Positions 19,583-28,788 of a stretch of 38,997 nt of DNA are shown here, in pieces. Both the position numbers and the translations under genes were made by a program. Under the pieces are notes generated by a model that did not search any database, was not told the origin of the DNA, and worked only from the letters and a program-made list of their open reading frames with translations. This DNA is from Patescibacteria group bacterium (GTDB taxonomy: Bacteria > Patescibacteriota > Gracilibacteria > Absconditabacterales > Absconditicoccaceae): NCBI GenBank assembly GCA_022705745.1, contig JAKJDW010000009.1, forward strand, positions 1-38,997, given 5' to 3'. How positions within the stretch are numbered: position 1 is the stretch's first letter; every line of letters starts with the position of its first letter.

Positions 19583-20248
19583 TTACTCCTCACAGAAATC
19601 AAGTTTCATTTTGATAATCCCTATCAGCTCAGATAGGAGTTTGTTTTTCATAAAAGTTTTTTGTTTCTCATCCAGTAACTCTCCCAATCCGTCCAGTATT
19701 TTATAATTTTTTGGTAATCATTCCAGCTTTTGCAGTATCTTTTGTAATAATGTTTTCAAACTTTGCCCTGTCCTTTCATAGACAATATCTTCATCAATAT
19801 CAAATAAGTTTGTGAAAAAGAAGTACACATCATAGATATCCCTGTTTGTAAATCTTTCAGATAATGCCACCAATTTGTTGGTAAATAAAGTCGCTTTGCT
19901 TTGTACTTTTATGTCTGTCCCATAAAAATCGACGATATCGTACTTGTTAGCTTTCCAGATTTTTCTACTAATATCTATTTTGATATTGGCCTCTTGATCT
20001 CCGTATGATAAAACCATTTTTGGTCAGATTTTTACTTTTCCATAGGGTTTCAAAAGCTCTGCAATTCAAGTATCAATACTCGTTTTTCAAAAAAAATCAA
20101 AATCCAAATCAGTAGAAAATCTATCTAGTCCATACAAAAAATAAGAAGCTGTTCATCACTTAAACGCTAATTGTGAGGCGTACTTACTAGTAAAAATGTC
20201 TTTGATGATTTTCATGAGTAAAACTCTGTGTTTGTCTCTATTAAGCAT
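19583..20248 (-). CDS. AbiEii-type nucleotidyltransferase toxin
   Basis: A 221-aa protein of the AbiEii/AbiGii family (DUF1814 nucleotidyltransferases). It has the signature LAFKGGTASYFLYGLDRFST then DLDFDFFG near residues 26-54, where GGT and the D-x-D pair bind the NTP and metal. The segment NKLVALSERFTNRDIYDVYF fits the family's conserved KLxALxxRxxxRDxYD block. Such toxins transfer nucleotides to tRNA or other targets and act in phage defence. The upstream antitoxin-like gene overlaps it by 8 nt. The unit lies between the two copies of the ATPase gene end. Confidence 0.88.
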
Positions 20249-20801
20249 TTTTGATTAATTTTTTAACTTGTAAAATAACTCTTTGATTGTATATTTGAGA
20301 AATATCTATTAATTTTTGCTTGTCTATTCATTCTAGATTGTCAAAATAATAATTTTGCGACAAATACAATCTATCGCAAATAGCTCTTTCTTTGCTAGCG
20401 ATCATATATCATCATTTATTTATCAATCAAATTGGATTGTACAAAATACTGTCTTTCAATTTCAAACATTTAAAAGTATATCAAAAAGCTTTCTTTTCAA
20501 TCGTATTATTGCTTGCTAAAAAAATAGTTTTCCCATAATCCTGAAAGATAATTCATTCTTTTTTCAAAACTGTCTCAAATGAGATGTAGCTTTGTGTCTT
20601 TATTTTTGATGCAAATTCAAAAATATCAAAATTTTTGAAAGCATAAATTCACTTATAAGGTCTGATAAGAATTCAAGCTTTGATTTGTCTATCCAAAAAA
20701 GATTTCAAAGTCTCTCTATTTTGAATTCAAAGAATAGACTGTAGGTTTTGATAGGTAAAGACTGTCTTTTTGGATTGCAGGAGCTTTCATATGTGACTCA
20801 T
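20241..20801 (-). CDS. AbiEi-type antitoxin / transcriptional regulator
   Basis: A 186-aa protein with an N-terminal winged-helix-like segment (TVFTYQNLQSILGIQNRETL, then LDRQIKAGILIRPYKGIYAF) and a C-terminal domain with the family block MIASKERAICDRLYL. AbiEi proteins neutralise AbiEii and repress their own promoter. It is the first gene of the operon, overlapping the toxin start by 8 nt, the usual AbiE order. A promoter at 20834-20861 precedes it. Confidence 0.82.
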
Positions 20802-20833
20802 TTTGTCTGTAGAATAGGTTTATAAACACCCCT

Positions 20834-20861
20834 ATTATAATGATATGTTTTGAAAAATCAA
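20834..20861 (-). promoter_or_regulatory. promoter of the AbiE operon
   Basis: On the minus strand TTGATT (20856-20861), a 16-nt spacer and TATAAT (20834-20839) precede the antitoxin ATG by about 33 nt. It lies inside the remnant frame that carries copy 2 of the duplicated gene end. Confidence 0.55.
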
Positions 20862-21127
20862 TGCGTTTTTTGAAAAAATACTGACTAAGGATTTATTTAA
20901 AAACTAGTGTGAAAACATCATTTGAAAAAATAAATACCCAAAGTGGAAACTCATGAGATGAAGATAAAAAGATTGCATTTTGGTCCTTATGCACAGGATG
21001 TAAATGAAGGTATCGGCTTTCTAACTATTCTGGCTCGTCTCGTTCCTTTCTGGAATCCTATAGCGTCACTCGTTGTTCCCACCAGGACAGTGATGATGAT
21101 GATTACTTCGCGGGGATTTTACTTTAA
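20840..21127 (+). pseudogene. second, truncated copy of the ATPase C-terminal domain
   Basis: With TGA as Gly the frame is open for 95 codons from ATG 20840 to TAA 21125-21127. Its first 40 residues align loosely with the ATPase segment just before the tail (KKYGLRIYLKTSVKTSFEKI against KYGLKMHSEEDMKTLFEKI); the last 51 residues are identical to the ATPase tail. It lacks the AAA+ core, so it is a remnant or a tail-only cassette. It starts inside the AbiE promoter region and there is no clear promoter of its own. Confidence 0.65.
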
Positions 21128-21148
21128 ACTTTTTTGTTCTCCCTTATC
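20972..21148 (+). repeat. duplicated 177-bp gene end, copy 2
   Basis: Direct repeat of 19387-19562 with one substitution and one T insertion, including the stop codon and about 20 bp after it. What follows (to 21190) is a GC-rich palindromic stretch of the dispersed type (GCGGGG-tttgcggggc). Confidence 0.95.
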
Positions 21149-21218
21149 TTTTCAGTATTGCGGGGTTTGCGGGGCAATATTTATAATCTCATCGCGAACG
21201 GAATTCAATTCCTAAGTC

Positions 21219-24200
21219 CTACCTCAGTTCAACTATAATCAATTGACTACCACCAGCCAAACTAGTTATCATAATACTATTGATCATTTCTTGATATTGT
21301 TGAATATTGTTTTGTTTTAATGTTGAATAAAGATTTATATATTGTACCAAAACAAATCTTTCATCTTGAGTTAGACTTGCTACCATAGCTGACACATTTT
21401 CTGGATTTGATAAAAACACATTCATAGCATTGATAATTTTTGTTTCATTTACTATTTTCCCATATACATCAGCTATATCTCATATTGCTTGCCCATTTGA
21501 AATCCTAGTATTAAATATTTGTGCAATTATATTTACCAAATCATCAGAATTTGCTAGAAATCTTGCCGCTATTAATTGGGCTCTAAGATATATCAATTCA
21601 TCTTTTGATCTTGCTCACACAAAGGAACTTAACTCTTCATCGCTCAAATTAAGTCCATATTTTGCTCATAGGTTGTTAGAATAAAATAGTTTTCCGTATC
21701 ATTCATCTACTAATTGAGTCAACATTAGTATAGAACCTTTTTCCATAATTTTTCCATTGATAGAATCAATTTTTGCAAAGAATCTGTGGAACAAGGACTC
21801 ATTTCCCTCTCACATAACTATTGTTGCTATGTTCGGATCTATTACTAAATACTTCAGGTTTTCAGATCTGAGTCTTTGATACATTTTACAAGTATTTTCA
21901 TCTGATCATTGTTCCCAAAACCAAGATAATCCACCATCAAATCTTATATTTTTTGGGTTATTCAAAAAGTATTGCAAATAGGTACCAGCAATCAAAACAC
22001 CATCTTTGTCGTCTCTGTCTTTTGTATACTCTATAAATTTATTGTACTGAGGAAATTGTAAATCAAATACATCTTTTTGTGAATATCATATTTTTATTTT
22101 TTCTTCTATTCTTAAATTATCCGTTATTTCCATCCCTTTACCCACACTTCCCTGGAACCATAAAAATGGTCAACTTGCTCATTGACTAGATATTCTGATT
22201 AGGTTAAAAAACATTTGAACCATCATCCAAAGTCCTAAAAATCCAAGGGTTAAAGTATACAGTAATCCATGATTTTCATCATTTTCACTATTTTTATTAT
22301 TTATTATCAAATCTTGGATAAACATACTAAGAACTAATATTGTCCACATTACTAAACCGATTCCATACCAAAGAATTCCTCATCCAATTACTCGCCAAAT
22401 GGCCCACCCAGTAGTAGTAGCAAAATTTAGAGCAAATAGTTTTTGATTTTTTCTTATAATAGAATAGATCAATCCGAATGCAGTAAAAACAAATATAAAC
22501 ATCCAAATAAATCCAATATCCGTATAATAACTACTTAAATTTTGTAATGATCGGTTGAATGTTATATTTCACGGAACAATGTATCTATATGGAACATATA
22601 TTTTTCACTTTTGCGTATAGATACTATGATTTTCATAATATTGTTTTAAATTTACTATATTTGTTCTCAAAGAACCCGAGTTTTCTTGGTATTCTTCCAA
22701 AGTTTTTATTATTAATTCTTCTGCTTGTGATCAAACTTTTATTTTTCCAGATTTTAAAATCTCTTCCAGTTTTTCTATATTACCAGCATTTATATAGTCT
22801 TTGTTTTTACATAAAAATCTAGCAGAGGAGTTTGCTCCATAACAAGTGTTGTTCTTTGGGTAAACGAGTCTTAATAGTCAGTAGGATAATGTCCTTTTAT
22901 CAGTAAATTCTTTCCAACCATATCATACATATCTACCGACATCCTCATTTCAAACAACAGCTTCTTTTTTTCATTCTTCCAGTTCTTCTTTTGTAAATTT
23001 TGTGTTTAAACATTGCTCCATAGATCATTCTTTGTTTATATTATCGCTTCTTAGTAATATTTCACGATCAGTTTCATTTTGTGATTCTAAGTTTTCGAAA
23101 CCATTTGTAGCCAATAATATTTTATTTTTTAATTCAATATTTTTATCTTCTTTACCATTGTTAGCTAAAAACAGTCCTTCTACGAAATTTTTTATTCAAG
23201 TATCTTTTGCTATAACTTGCTTGTACAATAATCGTGGTCATTTAAATATCAACAAACTTGCGAGCAAGGATATTCACCAAACAACTATATAAGAAAATAA
23301 TTTTTTTTTCGAAAATAATTCCTGTTTTGTGTTTTTTATAAATATTTGAATTAATCATATTAGAGTAATTATCGCTCAAATGATCACTATCCATTTTCAC
23401 ATAGCAACTCACATAAAATCAACTGCATTTACTGGTTGTAGTATTCACATCATACCCAAAGCTATTGTTCAAACTCAAATTCCAACTAGTGAATTTATCC
23501 ATAACACTAATAACAGTACCCCAAAAACTACAACATCTATAAATGCACTAGGTTTTGCCATACTTGCCAAAGCAAAGAACAATCCCGACATTACTAGATA
23601 TTTCAAAGATTCTTTGTTAAACAGTTTTTCAGTTTTATTTTCTGATATATAACGAATAAATATAAACCCAGAAAGTATTGCCAATATTGTTAAAGCCATT
23701 ACTCAAAGGTCTGTTTTATTGTCTACGAATACCAAGAATGCTCACATACCACTAGTCAGCCAAAGCAATAGAGCCATCCATCCGGTCCCCAAAGACAAAG
23801 ATTTATTCAACTGTGAGAGTTTTAATTTTCTTCCAAAATATTCTATAGCTTCATTTATCAATGCTAAACCAAAAAATAAAACAAAAGGTCCAGATAAAAA
23901 ATTCATACTAACAGCTACTGTATCTGGGGATAACCAGGATCAAGAAAATATTTTGCCAATACTAAACCAAAATGCTATAAATGAATGTCGCAAAAATGGC
24001 ATTGCACTAGCTGTTCATACATTACCCCAAATTATTCAAAAGTTTTCTGCTATTACTTTTGGTACATACAAGTATTCATGATTTGCATCCCAAGCAGTGG
24101 AATAAGGAATAAATGATAACTGAAATCAATAAAAGTAATATATGATAGAAAACATCATTAAAATTAACATAATCCATTGCCATCGATTTGTTCTCAAACT

Positions 24201-24821
24201 TTCTAGTTTAAATCCAGATAATAAATCGCCAACGATATCTTTATCCTGTTTTAATTCATTTCTCATAAGCCAAATCAATCAAGCTAATCCCAAGAATATT
24301 ATTCGAATTACTATTGGATGAAATAATCCAAATCACATTAAAACTTGGGTAAGTAATAGAATCACTCCCAACCCTAACCCAAAATTTAAAAATAATTCTT
24401 GAATTCTATTTTCTTTAAATTTTATTATTAATTTTGATATAAATCTTCCCAAGGCTAATGTTCACACTATAAAATATGCTCACAAAATAAACAACAATAG
24501 GTTGTTTATAATAAAAATTATAAATCCCGATCCCACAAAACCATCCTTAATTCATGTATGTAATAAGCCGAATACAATCAATCAAATGATCAAATAAATT
24601 ATAAATTTTTTTAGTGAAAATTTTTTGTTAAATATTAAGTATAAAATTGGAATTCAGGCGGATATAATCGAAGAAATAATCAATTTCCAATTTTCCCAAG
24701 ATGCAAACATAGTGTTGTAATAGGTGTGATTTGCCATAAATTCAGAGTAAATCTCTGCTCAAAACACCACCAAAACAAGTAAGATAATGACTAAAAAAAT
24801 TTTTTGAGTTAAATTTTTCAT
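21219..24821 (-). CDS. giant polytopic membrane protein, GT-C glycosyltransferase-like
   Basis: A 1200-aa protein with a hydrophobic first half (about a dozen membrane segments to residue about 560), a polar exported region (about 565-755), four or five further membrane segments (about 770-890) and a soluble C-terminal third. The loop after the mid-N-terminal segments reads AWDANHEYLYVPKVIAENFG, like the catalytic first-loop Asp/Glu region of GT39/GT83 polyprenyl-phosphate sugar transferases. The segment DRDDKDGVLIAGTYLQYF, then GGLSWFW, in the C-terminus is typical of large bacterial membrane glycosyltransferases. Function is inferred from topology only. Stop TAG; TGA-Gly is frequent. Confidence 0.65.
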
Positions 24822-24899
24822 AAATTTTTTATTAAATAATAAAACTATAACAGACAAACTTTTATAAATATTGTATAATATTTCAACACAAATTCAAAA

Positions 24900-25600
24900 T
24901 AAGCTAATAAAGCCCGCTCCACAATATTGAGAGGTTCATAAAGTTTGTAAAGTTATACACCCCCTTAATAAGGGGGGATGGGGGATTTTGTGATAAATGA
25001 GGGTTTTTTACTTAATCCCCTTACTAAGGGGGATCCCGCAATCCTGCCCCGCTGTTTAAGCGGGGCGAGTGGGGGAGAGCAACTCCCTTCTATGAAGGGA
25101 GACATTTTGTTGAAATTGGATTTCTCCGTGCGTTCACTTCGTTCACTTAGTCGAAATGACAAGCTGTATATAAATCCCTCTACATTAGAACAACTCCCTT
25201 TACGAAAGGGAGACAATAATTTTTGTCCTCCTTCTTTAGCCTCGCAATCCTGCCCCGCTGTTTAAGCGGGGCGAGCAGGGGTGGAGGATGTTAAATCCCT
25301 CTACATTAGAGCAACTCCCTTTGTCTTGATATGTCGGGACTCCACTTCGTTTCGCAAAAGGGAGACATTTTTTGTAAAGAGATTTCTCCGTGCGTTCACT
25401 TCGTTCACTTAGTCGAAATGACAGTCTGTGGCTCAAATCCCCCCTTTTTCCCTTGCTCCCCGATAGATCTCGAACAAAGTGAGATCCCGATATATCGGGT
25501 CACTTCGTTCGAAGGAGGACAACTCGCAACTTGTAACTTTTTAACTTTATGAACCCTGCAAGCGGGGCAAGCTTGCAACTTTATAAACTTTTATTTGCAG
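24900..25600. repeat. dense intergenic repeat block
   Basis: About 700 bp of reiterated units. The phrase 'tttctccgtgcgttcacttcgttcacttagtcgaaatgac' occurs at about 25121-25160 and 25382-25421. 'aatcctgccccgctgtttaagcggggcgag' occurs at about 25041-25070 and 25247-25276. 'ctacattagarcaactccctt' occurs at about 25180 and 25300 and also at 3.82 kb. There are stems CCCCTTA-ataag-GGGG, CTCCCTT-n-AAGGGAG (three times) and GATCTCGAACAAAGTGAGATC. Apparent 60-95-codon frames with SFRLSERSERTEKS-like sequence are products of these repeats. Confidence 0.75.
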
Positions 25601-25772
25601 TGAGTGGTAGGCAGGAAGCTCTTTATCCCTTCTTTTTATACAAAAACACAATATGTCATCAAAAATAATAAAAAAAACATAAAAAAACTTGAAATTAATG
25701 CCGATAAAGTTATAATTCATATGTCATAAAAGATTTGTTTTTGACAAAATTTTAGTAAAATATTTATCCAAA

Positions 25773-26003
25773 ATGAAATCAATATTCAACAATAGAATAT
25801 TTCGAGATATTACCAATGTTGACTACCAAAAACACAAGTCAGCAGTTATTTTTAGAGTTGTTAGATATTGAGATTTCCAAGATTTATTAAATTTAAAACA
25901 AATATATTCACAACAAGATATAAGGGATTTTACACAAAAAAGATCAAAAGAACTAGACCTATGAGAGCAAAAACTTTTATCTTTGTTGTATATGAATGCT
26001 TAA
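25773..26003 (+). CDS. small putative antitoxin of an AbiEii-type module
   Basis: A 76-aa, charged, soluble protein. Its stop overlaps the start of the nucleotidyltransferase toxin gene by 8 nt, the same arrangement as in the AbiE operon at 20.2 kb. The sequence (FRVVRYGDFQDLLNLKQIYS, then LGEQKLLSLLYMN) is helical and suggests a small partner protein. I do not recognise the family; the antitoxin role is inferred from position. A TTGACA at 25741 could be a -35 element. Confidence 0.6.
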
Positions 26004-26640
26004 ACTTGAAATTTTAGAAGCAAGGACCAAAACATTGTTCAATAAATTAGCAAAAGAATGATATGAGTTCCCTTTGGTATGAGGTACGGGCCTATCATTA
26101 CGAATATGACATAGAAAATCTATAGATTTAGATTTTGCTGTACCTAGATTTATTTCAAATAAAGACATAGAAGTTTTTAAAAAAGTTTCCAATAGGTTTG
26201 AAATAGTTTATCAAAGCAAAGAACAAATCAATATGTTTGTTGATTATGTAAAAGTAACCATATTTTCTTATTTTTATAAAAATCATTTTACTACCCAAAA
26301 ATATAAAAAGTTGAGAATTCGAGATCCAAAGGATATCGCAGTTTCCAAAGCTTTTACTATTGGTAGGAGAGAGGAGCTAAAAGATTATATTGATCTATAT
26401 TTTATCCTAAAAGAAAAAGTTCTTAGCTTGGATGAAATGATTAAATTAGCAAAAGAAAAATATCAATGAGAGTTTTCAGAAAAGCTGTTTTTGAAACAGT
26501 TACTTTTGATCAACGAAGTAGGGGAGTGTGAAATTAAGTATCTTAGGGATCCAGCCACTATTCCAGAAATAAATGATTTCTTCAAGAAATTAGTAAAGGA
26601 GAAGATGGAAGCTGATAAAAGTAAAAGTATTTCAGGTTAA
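25996..26640 (+). CDS. AbiEii/DUF1814-type nucleotidyltransferase toxin
   Basis: A 214-aa protein with the nucleotidyltransferase signature FPLVGGTGLSLRIGHRKSID then LDFAVP (residues about 25-50) and the C-terminal block IRDPKDIAVSKAFTIGRREE then LKDYIDLYF, like the KxxAxxxRxxxRDxxD block of AbiEii proteins. It is only distantly similar to the toxin at 19.6 kb, so these are two separate modules. It overlaps the small upstream gene by 8 nt. Its last 126 bp recur at 28457-28582, beyond the Fic gene. Confidence 0.8.
26515..26640 (+). repeat. duplicated 126-bp toxin 3' end, copy 1
   Basis: The last 41 codons and stop of the toxin gene. Copy 2 (28457-28582) has the same length, stays in frame and differs at about ten sites, mostly silent or conservative. 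The copies are in direct orientation on the two sides of the Fic region. Confidence 0.9.
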
Positions 26641-26814
26641 TGGTATTGTAGTAAAAAATCTATATTTTATATCAGTATATTAACAAAAATTGTATATTTA
26701 GTGATATGAAACACTAAAAATGAAAGGACTATTATACAAAAGTTCAAGAGTAGTGCTAAAGGCCCTATATTTTTACTGAATTTGGTGGATAATAATGAAA
26801 ATATTAAAAAAATC
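26641..26814 (+). other. AT-rich spacer with a short unassigned frame
   Basis: Between the toxin stop and the Fic 5' fragment. A frame from ATG 26720 reads MKGLLYKSSRVV and continues through one TGA into the duplicated segment to a TAG near 26880. Hydrophobic in the middle, no family recognised, and it may be a remnant. Confidence 0.25.
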
Positions 26815-26962
26815 TTGCTTTTTGGATGTAATTGGCTATAATTGGACATATAATTTATATCCAATCAATAAAAATTATGCATAGACTAACTAAAAGATTA
26901 GATTTTAATTTCAAGGATACAAATACTATTTTTCTCTTATTAGTGAGATTGATAAGTTAAAT
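26815..26962 (+). repeat. duplicate of the fic promoter and 5' end
   Basis: About 148 bp matching 27294-27442 with a few substitutions and one T lost in the T-run (5 against 6 T), covering the inverted repeat in front of fic and the first 28 codons. Confidence 0.9.
26877..26960 (+). pseudogene. truncated, frameshifted fic 5' fragment
   Basis: It starts MHRLTKRLDFNFKDTNTIF exactly like the intact fic gene, then the loss of one T shifts the frame to a TAA at 26958-26960. Sequence similarity to fic ends by about 26962. Confidence 0.85.
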
Positions 26963-27116
26963 TTATTATCGATTATATAATAAAGGATTTATTGAGTTTC
27001 CGCTAACCAGCGAGCTATATCAATGATTTCAATTCATCTATTTTGATAGGTGCTTTGTTTTGTTCTTGAAATAATTATCTTTGGATATCAATCCCTTATT
27101 TGGAGAAGTAGGTTTA

Positions 27117-27151
27117 TTTCCCAAAATCAATATTTTTTTCAATTTGGGAAA
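27117..27151. repeat. hairpin repeat TTTCCCAAA...TTTGGGAAA, copy 1
   Basis: Nine-base arms separated by an AT-rich loop. The whole 35-nt unit recurs at 27225-27260 with a 1-2 nt change in the loop. Confidence 0.7.
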
Positions 27152-27224
27152 TGGGAGTTTTAGGAGTAACCGACTGTTATTTTGTGTTTATGTAGAAAAA
27201 ACGAATCAAAAAACGATGCTTTTA

Positions 27225-27260
27225 TTTCCCAAAATCAATATTTTTTCTCAATTTGGGAAA
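27225..27260. repeat. hairpin repeat TTTCCCAAA...TTTGGGAAA, copy 2
   Basis: Second copy of the unit at 27117-27151, same orientation, lying 60 bp before the fic control region. The stretch 26963-27290 has no other feature I can support. Confidence 0.7.
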
Positions 27261-27319
27261 GTTTATTATTTCTATTTGAAAATATAAAAAAACTTGCTTT
27301 TTGGATGTAATTGGCTATA

Positions 27320-27344
27320 ATTGGATATATAATTTATATCCAAT
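27320..27344. promoter_or_regulatory. inverted-repeat operator candidate of fic
   Basis: Perfect 10-bp arms ATTGGATATA (27320-27329) and TATATCCAAT (27335-27344) with a 5-nt spacer, ending 11 nt before the fic ATG. Further TTGG-containing half-site-like words lie just upstream. The duplicate at 26.84 kb has the same element with one changed base. The winged-helix end of the Fic protein is a possible binder (inference). Confidence 0.5.
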
Positions 27345-27355
27345 CAATAAAAATT

Positions 27356-28417
27356 ATGCATAGACTAACTAAAAGATTAGATTTTAATTTCAAGGATACA
27401 AACACTATTTTTTCTCTTATTAGTGAGATTGATAAATTAAATACTATATTTAGCTTAGATACAAAACTTTCTCCACAAACTACAAAAAGATTAATGCAGT
27501 CTATTATTATTACTTCATCATGAGCATCCAATCGTATTGAATGAAATAGACTAACAAATGAAGAGATTGAAGCTCTTTATAAAAAGATAAATATAAAAAA
27601 TTTTAAGACAAGAGATCAGCAAAAAGTAGCATGATATGTTGAAGTACTGGAGATGATATTTGAATCATTTGAATGAATGAATTTTAATGAATGACTAATT
27701 TTGCAGTTGCATGAAATGATGCTAAAATATACTCCAGAAGCTACGAGGTATAGATGAGTTTGTAAGATTTGACCCAATAGAGTTGAAGCGAGAGATAAAG
27801 AATGAAAGTTTGTAAAAGTTATCTTTAATCCTACAGAGCCTGGGCTAACGCCAATTGAAATGCATGATTTACTTGAACGAACGCAAAAAAGTTTTGAAGA
27901 GAAAGAGCTTCATCCACTGCTGATTATATGAAATTTTTTATTTGAATTTCTTGCTATTCATCCATTCCAAGACTGAAATTGAAGGATAAGTAGGTTGCTT
28001 ACAAATTTACTACTACTACAACAATGATTCAACTTTATGTCTTATGTCTCTCATGAAAGTTTAGTAGAAAAAAGAAAAGTAGATTACTATATTTCTCTAT
28101 GAAAAGCACAACAAACACGGAAAACAGAAAAGGAAAATATTTTTTCACGAATGGAGTTTTTTTTACAGATATTAAAAGAACAAGCAAACCAAGCAATAAT
28201 GTTGGCAGATTGAAAGGATATCAGAATGTTTTTAACAGATAAACAACTTGTAGTCCGAGATCATATAAGCGAACATTATCCTTGTTCTCGTAAAGAAATT
28301 GTTGAAGCAACATGATTAGCAGAATGAACTGTAAAACAAATAATAAATAAGCTCATAGATATGAAAAAAATTATAAGGAGGTGAGAGTGAAGATGAGTAA
28401 GGTATGAAATTGTGTAA
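27356..28417 (+). CDS. Fic-family protein with N-terminal inhibitory motif and C-terminal winged helix
   Basis: A 353-aa Fic/DOC protein. The inhibitory helix motif is SSGASNRIEGN (about residues 52-62, S-x-x-x-E-G). The core has the active loop HPFQDGNGRISR near residue 202, intact in the catalytic His and the anion-binding GNGR, with three of its glycines or neighbours coded by TGA. The C-terminal helix-turn-helix reads RKEIVEATGLAEGTVKQIIN. The family AMP-ylates protein targets; the class II arrangement is self-inhibited. An inverted repeat lies just upstream. The gene lies between duplicated toxin ends and after a copy of its own 5' end. Confidence 0.93.
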
Positions 28418-28450
28418 TTAACTTAAGAAAAATGTAATTTTCAATAAATA

Positions 28451-28582
28451 ATGGAGGAAGTAGGGGAGTGTGAAATTAAGTACCTTAGGGATCCAGCTAC
28501 TATTTCAGAAATAGATGATTTCTTTAGAAAATTAGTAAAGGAGAAGATGGAAGCTGATAAAAGTAAGAGTATTTCAGCTTAA
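28451..28582 (+). pseudogene. orphan toxin 3' end (copy 2 of the 126-bp repeat)
   Basis: A 43-codon frame (ATG 28451, TAA 28580-28582) starting MEEVGECEIKYLRDPATI. It is the 3' end of the toxin gene at 25996 and has kept its frame although the rest of the gene is absent. It lacks the nucleotidyltransferase core. Confidence 0.75.
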
Positions 28583-28788
28583 ATAATTTTCGTTTTGTGC
28601 TAAACATTAATTTGGTTAAAAAGTTTTGCATTAAGACTTATATATTTAATACTTCATTATTTTAGATTTTTTTGACTTGCAAAAGGTTGGAATCTTTATA
28701 TCTTATAATTGTATAATTAGTTGTAAAATGATATAAAGCTTTAAGGGTTGAAAATTTGCTCTATCTTTATTTTTAGAAAATTAAAAAA
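28583..28788 (+). promoter_or_regulatory. upstream region of the glycan cluster
   Basis: About 200 AT-rich bases. TTGACT, then TTGCAA (around 28672-28685) and TATAAT-like words about 20-30 nt further on are compatible with one or more promoters for the long cluster, but spacing is not ideal for any single pair. Confidence 0.35.

Noticed and set aside
20972-21148. Copy 2 of the gene end as a DGR template repeat
   Set aside because: A template would differ from the variable copy at many A positions; here the copies are identical apart from one C/T and one T indel.
24965-25436. Open frames with SFRLSERSERTEKS-like sequence
   Set aside because: They arise from the dispersed intergenic repeats, occur in several frames and lack start signals or family similarity.
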